The notes under the pieces: model-generated
Told to the model about the DNA's origin: nothing
Seen by the model: only the letters and a program-made list of their open reading frames with translations
Databases searched by the model: none
Shown: piece after piece, positions 59,638 through 64,000 of the stretch
Numbering within the stretch: the stretch's first letter is position 1
Layout: each line of letters starts with the position of its first letter
Made by a program: the position numbers and the translations under genes
Assembly (NCBI GenBank): GCA_951230915.1
Contig: OX579636.1
Location: forward strand, 10,369,001-10,433,000
Source: Antitrichia curtipendula
Lineage: Eukaryota > Streptophyta > Bryopsida > Hypnales > Leucodontaceae
DNA: 64,000 bases
Reading direction: 5' to 3'

Positions 59638-60562
59638 GGACCAAACATCATTTTTTGACAACGTAGCGATTTTGGGCAGCTCACTATGACTGGAATTTTT
59701 ATTTTTTTCCTTTGAAGTTTTCACACAAGATGTACCCAAGGAGTAGCTTTAAAGCCCAACAATTTTCATAACTTTTGACTACATGGTTAAATAATTATTG
59801 CATGATATATCATTTTCATTGGTTAGCGGGCAACCCGGGTGGCTGAAAAAACTTCTATAAAAATCACTTTTAAAAAAAATAAAAAATTTGAAATTGATTC
59901 TTTAGATTTATATATGCGCAAGAAGATTTTGAATCATTCTATTTTGATTAATGAGATGAAAGTTATGAGGAGTTTTAGTTTGAGGGTAGTTATGGAATCT
60001 CTACTCTAAGATAAACTTTGAAGTCCTTCATTTAACTCAATTTTCAATATTTCTGAAAAAAAATAAAAACATTGGATGTAGATTGTTTATTACAACATTC
60101 CAACCATTGGGATTGGCATTTTTCAATACCATATTTAAGTTCTTAACAATTTAGTGTTTTGAACATTCTCTACTTTTTTCTACTTACAATTTCTTTTCCT
60201 ATATATTTTAGAATTCCAAATGATCTGAAATTTTTCAAGCATGTAGCCAACTTGCCTTGAAGAATGAATCCAAAGAGTAACCACCATTTTGGACATTTTT
60301 TCATACCAATGTGACCTTGTGAAGTGTAGCTGCCCGTATTTTTGCAGGGACAAAAAAAAGATTTTCAATTCAAACGCTATTATCTTGAATCCACATGGTA
60401 GAAATTTCTGAAATTTTTTCCACAACTTTTCAAACTAGCTTATTACAAGATCCTACGGTTACATTTTTTCAAAAATGTTTTTTTTCAAAAATTTGGTACT
60501 TGTATTAGAAATAGCAATTTTGGAGCGGTTTTGGTGAAAACATAGTATCTAACCTTTAGGGG
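59638..60562 (+). mobile_element. Near full-length TTAA-family element (type A)
   Basis: A TTAA at 59634-59637 is followed directly by GGACCAAACATC, so the first nine terminal bases are missing. The right end TCTAACCTTTAGGGG is followed by TTAA (60563-60566). Co-linear with 52768-53694 and 44360-45280. Confidence 0.85.
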
Positions 60563-60566
60563 TTAA

Positions 60567-62600
60567 CCATTTGCCAAATCACATTTTTTAATTTAAATTC
60601 ATTGCAAGATTAGTTTTTTTGTCCGTCTTTGGTAAACTTTCAAGGTACATTTACACCAAGGGTGAAGAAAAGGTGGTGTATGCTTGAAACCTTGTGGAGT
60701 TAACAAAAATTAAAAATATAACCCATGTGAAGATGAATATTCCTCTCCAAAAGATAAATAATGCACATGAGGGTTGAGCTCATGCCAAGAAAACCCCATC
60801 ATTCCTATGGGTGTAAATACCCTCATTGTTTCCTTCCAATATATAACTATTTTGAAGATTATAATTCCATTGGTTGAAATTACAACCTTCATGAGTTAGT
60901 TTAGGATACAACCCAACTGCCATATCATGTAGCACATTATTGGTTTAGAGTGAAGATTTTCCTTATAGGTGCAAACAATTTGAATATGAAACCTTAACAT
61001 GCTGAGTTTTATATTTTCTCTTTGGTATGAATGTACCCCAAGTGAGTGTCATAAGATAGAATCTAAGGAAGATTTGTAGATTCTTATGTTAATTCTAAGA
61101 TGTAGATTATGAGCTTTTGATGCAAAACTATAAATTGATAAGAACACAAATAAACAAAATTCCAATTTTTGAGTTTTCCTTTTTGTTTCCATGTAGATCC
61201 AAATTGATTCAAAATTAGCAAAAATGATAAAGCATTAAGTAATTGAGCTAGTTACATTATTATCAATAGACAAATATCTTTTGAATTTCATATTTGGATG
61301 TTTCTAAACTATTTCAAATAGCTCCTAATGTAAAATTTTGAAAACATTCATCATCCATCCATTAGAAGTAGGCTTTTTTAGCCCCTAAATTACGTAAAGG
61401 ACCAAATGTTCAAATTTTGAACAATGGATGAAATGCAATTATGTTCCATACACTGATACACACAAAATCTTGTTTTCTTCACCCATCTAAATTTTTTTAG
61501 ATTCTTGCGTTAATTCGTTTACATTTGCATAGCATATATTCTCCAAAAAATTCCTTACAAATATTTCAAAATTCAAAGGGTTGTAGATATGTTTGACCTC
61601 AAAAAATAAATTTTTAATTCAAGAAATGACCATTAGCAACAACTTAAATAAAGAAGTAAAAATAAGATTTGTAAAATCAACTCAATTAGAACTTAGTTCT
61701 TAAACTTTAAAAAAAATTATATTAAAAATTACACATTTAATCTATAATTAATTTTTGAAGGAATCTTTAGTATTTGATTTCAAATTTTATTGAAAATTAC
61801 TGGTTAATGGAGTAGTAGATCTAACACATAGATATGATCTATAGACCACATTTTACAACTTTTGTTTCAAAATAGCTAATAAATTATTATTCTAAATCGC
61901 ATTTAATAATACATCTTTACAATTTTGGAATTTGAACTACCTTTAACTTTTAAAGAGTGAAGAGTTAAGATACACCAACTTGATTAACACCACCCTAAAT
62001 ACAATTCCACCTTCATGTATCAATTGCCTAAATTTGTATTTTAGAATGTTCAATCTTTGTTGTCTTGGGTTTTATACCTAATGTATTTACTCTTGATATA
62101 GTCTATTGTTGAAGTATTGACTTTTGCAGTTAAATGACTTTTTTGTTTCAAATTTGCCTAAAAAAAGATAAGCAAGAAAAAATTGCCATATGTATTTCTT
62201 CATTGGTAAACACTAATCTCAAAGTTCAACAAACTTGATTTGAAAATAAAAACTTGAAATGAAGGTGATCATTTACAAGAATCAATTTTTATGAAGACTT
62301 AGTAACACATATTAGTTGTGAAATGAACTTTAGAAAGATAGATGCTCAAACAAATTGTTTTCAAAGTAACAAATGAAACAAGTATTAGATTACTAAAATA
62401 GTGATGTGAAACTAAATAAAAGTCAAATATTCAAGTTAAATAAGATATAACATTTGAGATAATTGATGAAATTGGAGTTGCAACACTAAATACATCTTAA
62501 ATAATGTGTATTTTTTAAAATTCCAAACGATTTGCAGTAATGTTTAAGAAATAAGGACACAAGTCATTTCTGTTGTCACCTTGATTGCCACAACACAACA
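60567..62600. other. AT-rich intergenic DNA, no gene seen
   Basis: A decayed TTAA-family-like end (GCCCCTAAATTACGTAAAGG) lies at 61381. The remainder is AT-rich without supported genes. Confidence 0.35.
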
Positions 62601-62639
62601 AATGTTATTCATCACTAATGATTGTCACTTTCAATCAAG

Positions 62640-63190
62640 ATATATTTTTCATATTGAAAGTCACTAGTCAATAATAAACAAAGTGTGGTGGGATTTGATA
62701 TTTTTTATGGTAGCAAATATTGAAATTCACTAGTCAATAATGGACAAAATCTGGTTGGATTTGATATTTTTCAATGCTAGTATACATTGTTTCTCTCGTT
62801 GCTCACTAGTTGCATTGTATTAGTCTCATTGGCTACATTGACTCGCTCTCACTCGCTACAATCTCCCTCTTTCACTAGCTACATTGTCTTGCTCTTATAG
62901 GATACATTAATTGTCTTCCTCTCTCACTCGCTACAATCTCCCTCTCTCACTAGCTACATTGTTTCACTCTTATAGGATACATCAATTGTCTTCCTCTCTC
63001 ACTGACTACATTATTTGTCTTGTTCTCTCACTAGCTACATTGTCTTGTTCTCTCACTAGCTACATTGTCTTGTTGTCACTAGCTACATTATTTGCCTTGG
63101 TGTCACTGGCTACATTATTTGTCTTGCTCTCTCACTGGCTACATTGTGTATCTCACTAGCTACATTGTTTCTTTCACTATCTACAACGAC
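62640..63190. repeat. Second copy of the composite tandem repeat (62-bp units plus CTCACTAGCTACATTGT minisatellite)
   Basis: GAAAGTCACTAGTCAATAAT units at 62655-62790 lead into a CTCTCACTAGCTACATTGTC minisatellite at 62790-63185, longer than its counterpart at 53990-54225. The 82-codon open frame at 62911-63159 is a translation of the minisatellite. Confidence 0.85.
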
Positions 63191-64000
63191 AATAATACAT
63201 TAAATGTGAGTTGTAGATACCATGCTTTATTGAAAGACAAGGAATAGTTGTTATGCCTTTCACATCTTAAATTTTTAGATTTGAGTGGTGCTATTAATAC
63301 AACATTCTTTCAAATAGTTTGTAGAATAAACTCATAAAATATTAATGTACATATTTTTTTGAGATTTGACAAGTACAATTGACATAGCCTAAGTATTTGT
63401 ATATAGTTTATGATATATCATAATAATTGCAACTAATTTTTGGTCAATTCATTGAAAGGACACATTTCAAGGAATGAGAATGGAAACAACATGGATCAAT
63501 TGAAGGGCTCAATTTCTACAACTATACAACTAAGATCAGATATAAGATAGTTCTTTTGCATGCAGCAACACCAATAAAATGCCTTCAATACTTGGAAACA
63601 AAAAGTTATATAAAACATCAAAAGACATTGTTTGTGAATAGGGTATGGCATCCGTGCCGAGAAAGATTGTAGCTATGTATTGATAGACATTAATAGGGAG
63701 TATTAGCATTGGTAGTTGGAGGAGGGTGTTAGGATGGTAAAAATTCTATAAAACGTATTACTCCCTAGGGGTGGAACTTATTTTGAAATTCTAATCAAAT
63801 GTATATAGTCACTACAAATACTATATAAAAAATTCTAAAAGTGTATTTCATGTAGAATCACTGGAATCAAATTTATTGTTATAAGCTAGATATCGTGCCT
63901 TAAACTCTTAAAGACCATGATCCACATTAGTATAGAGACTTGGAACTCAATTTTTAGATATGAATTAGATACAAATAATTGATGAATAGACAATATAAGA
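63191..64000 (+). pseudogene. Second copy of the degenerate retroelement-like relic, cut by the window end
   Basis: 63178-63370 parallels 54212-54395. 63465-63990 parallels 56195-56900 (AATGGAAACAACATGGATCA, CACCAATAAAATGCCTTCAA, GACCATGATCCACAT). About 1.8 kb present in the first copy, including the eleven-unit array, is absent. The copy continues beyond the window. Confidence 0.6.

Noticed and set aside
62911..63159. An 82-codon leucine/serine-rich frame
   Set aside because: It translates the CTCACTAGCTACATTGT minisatellite and has no independent support.
1..64000. tRNA, rRNA and CRISPR features
   Set aside because: No stretch with a tRNA TPsiC-like box paired to an acceptor stem, no ribosomal core motif and no regularly spaced identical repeats were seen; the tandem arrays are contiguous and diverged.

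Overview
This looks like a land-plant nuclear chromosome window. It has two well-supported intron-containing genes sitting in AT-rich, repeat-dense DNA. Two things point to a plant: a homeodomain-leucine zipper (HD-Zip) class I gene, a family restricted to the plant lineage, and plant-type TTTAGGG motifs in the first intron of the other gene. The very AT-rich intergenic DNA next to GC-richer exons would fit a moss, another bryophyte or a fern. I cannot fix the species from the sequence.

The two genes are both on the + strand. SPT4 (3784-6574, five exons, 113 aa) is the small zinc-finger subunit of the SPT4/SPT5 transcription elongation factor. The HD-Zip I transcription factor (48359-49980, three exons, 331 aa) has a TATA box, a leader of about 415 nt with two 17-codon upstream ORFs, and a candidate poly(A) signal. 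Every splice junction I assign follows GT-AG and keeps the reading frame. No tRNA, rRNA or CRISPR was recognised.

Most of the rest is transposon debris. (i) A minus-strand Ty1/copia relic (about 15325-19860) keeps recognisable gag, integrase and reverse transcriptase segments. It is split inside the reverse transcriptase by a 1647-bp Tc1-like DD34E element (15452-17098) with inverted ends and a TA target duplication; taking the insert out on paper restores the copia frame. (ii) A family of non-coding elements, commonly about 926 bp, ends in CCCCTAAAG...CTTTAGGGG and is flanked by TTAA. About a dozen complete or near-complete copies plus fragments occur, including one inserted inside another at a TTAA. 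The termini are piggyBac-like. (iii) Three TA-flanked MITEs, one of which interrupts a minisatellite, and one Mutator-like MITE with a 9-bp target duplication.

Tandem arrays are also common. They lie in SPT4 intron 1 (about 185-bp units rich in telomere-like motifs), 10.4-11.1 kb, 24.4-25.2 kb, 50.5-50.8 kb, 53.8-55.6 kb and 62.6-63.2 kb. A long degenerate element with a reverse-transcriptase zinc-finger trace occurs at 53.8-57.3 kb and again from 62.6 kb to the window end. Several GC-richer islands (8.3-9.9, 32.5-32.9, 35.0-35.7 and 45.4-46.0 kb) remain unexplained.
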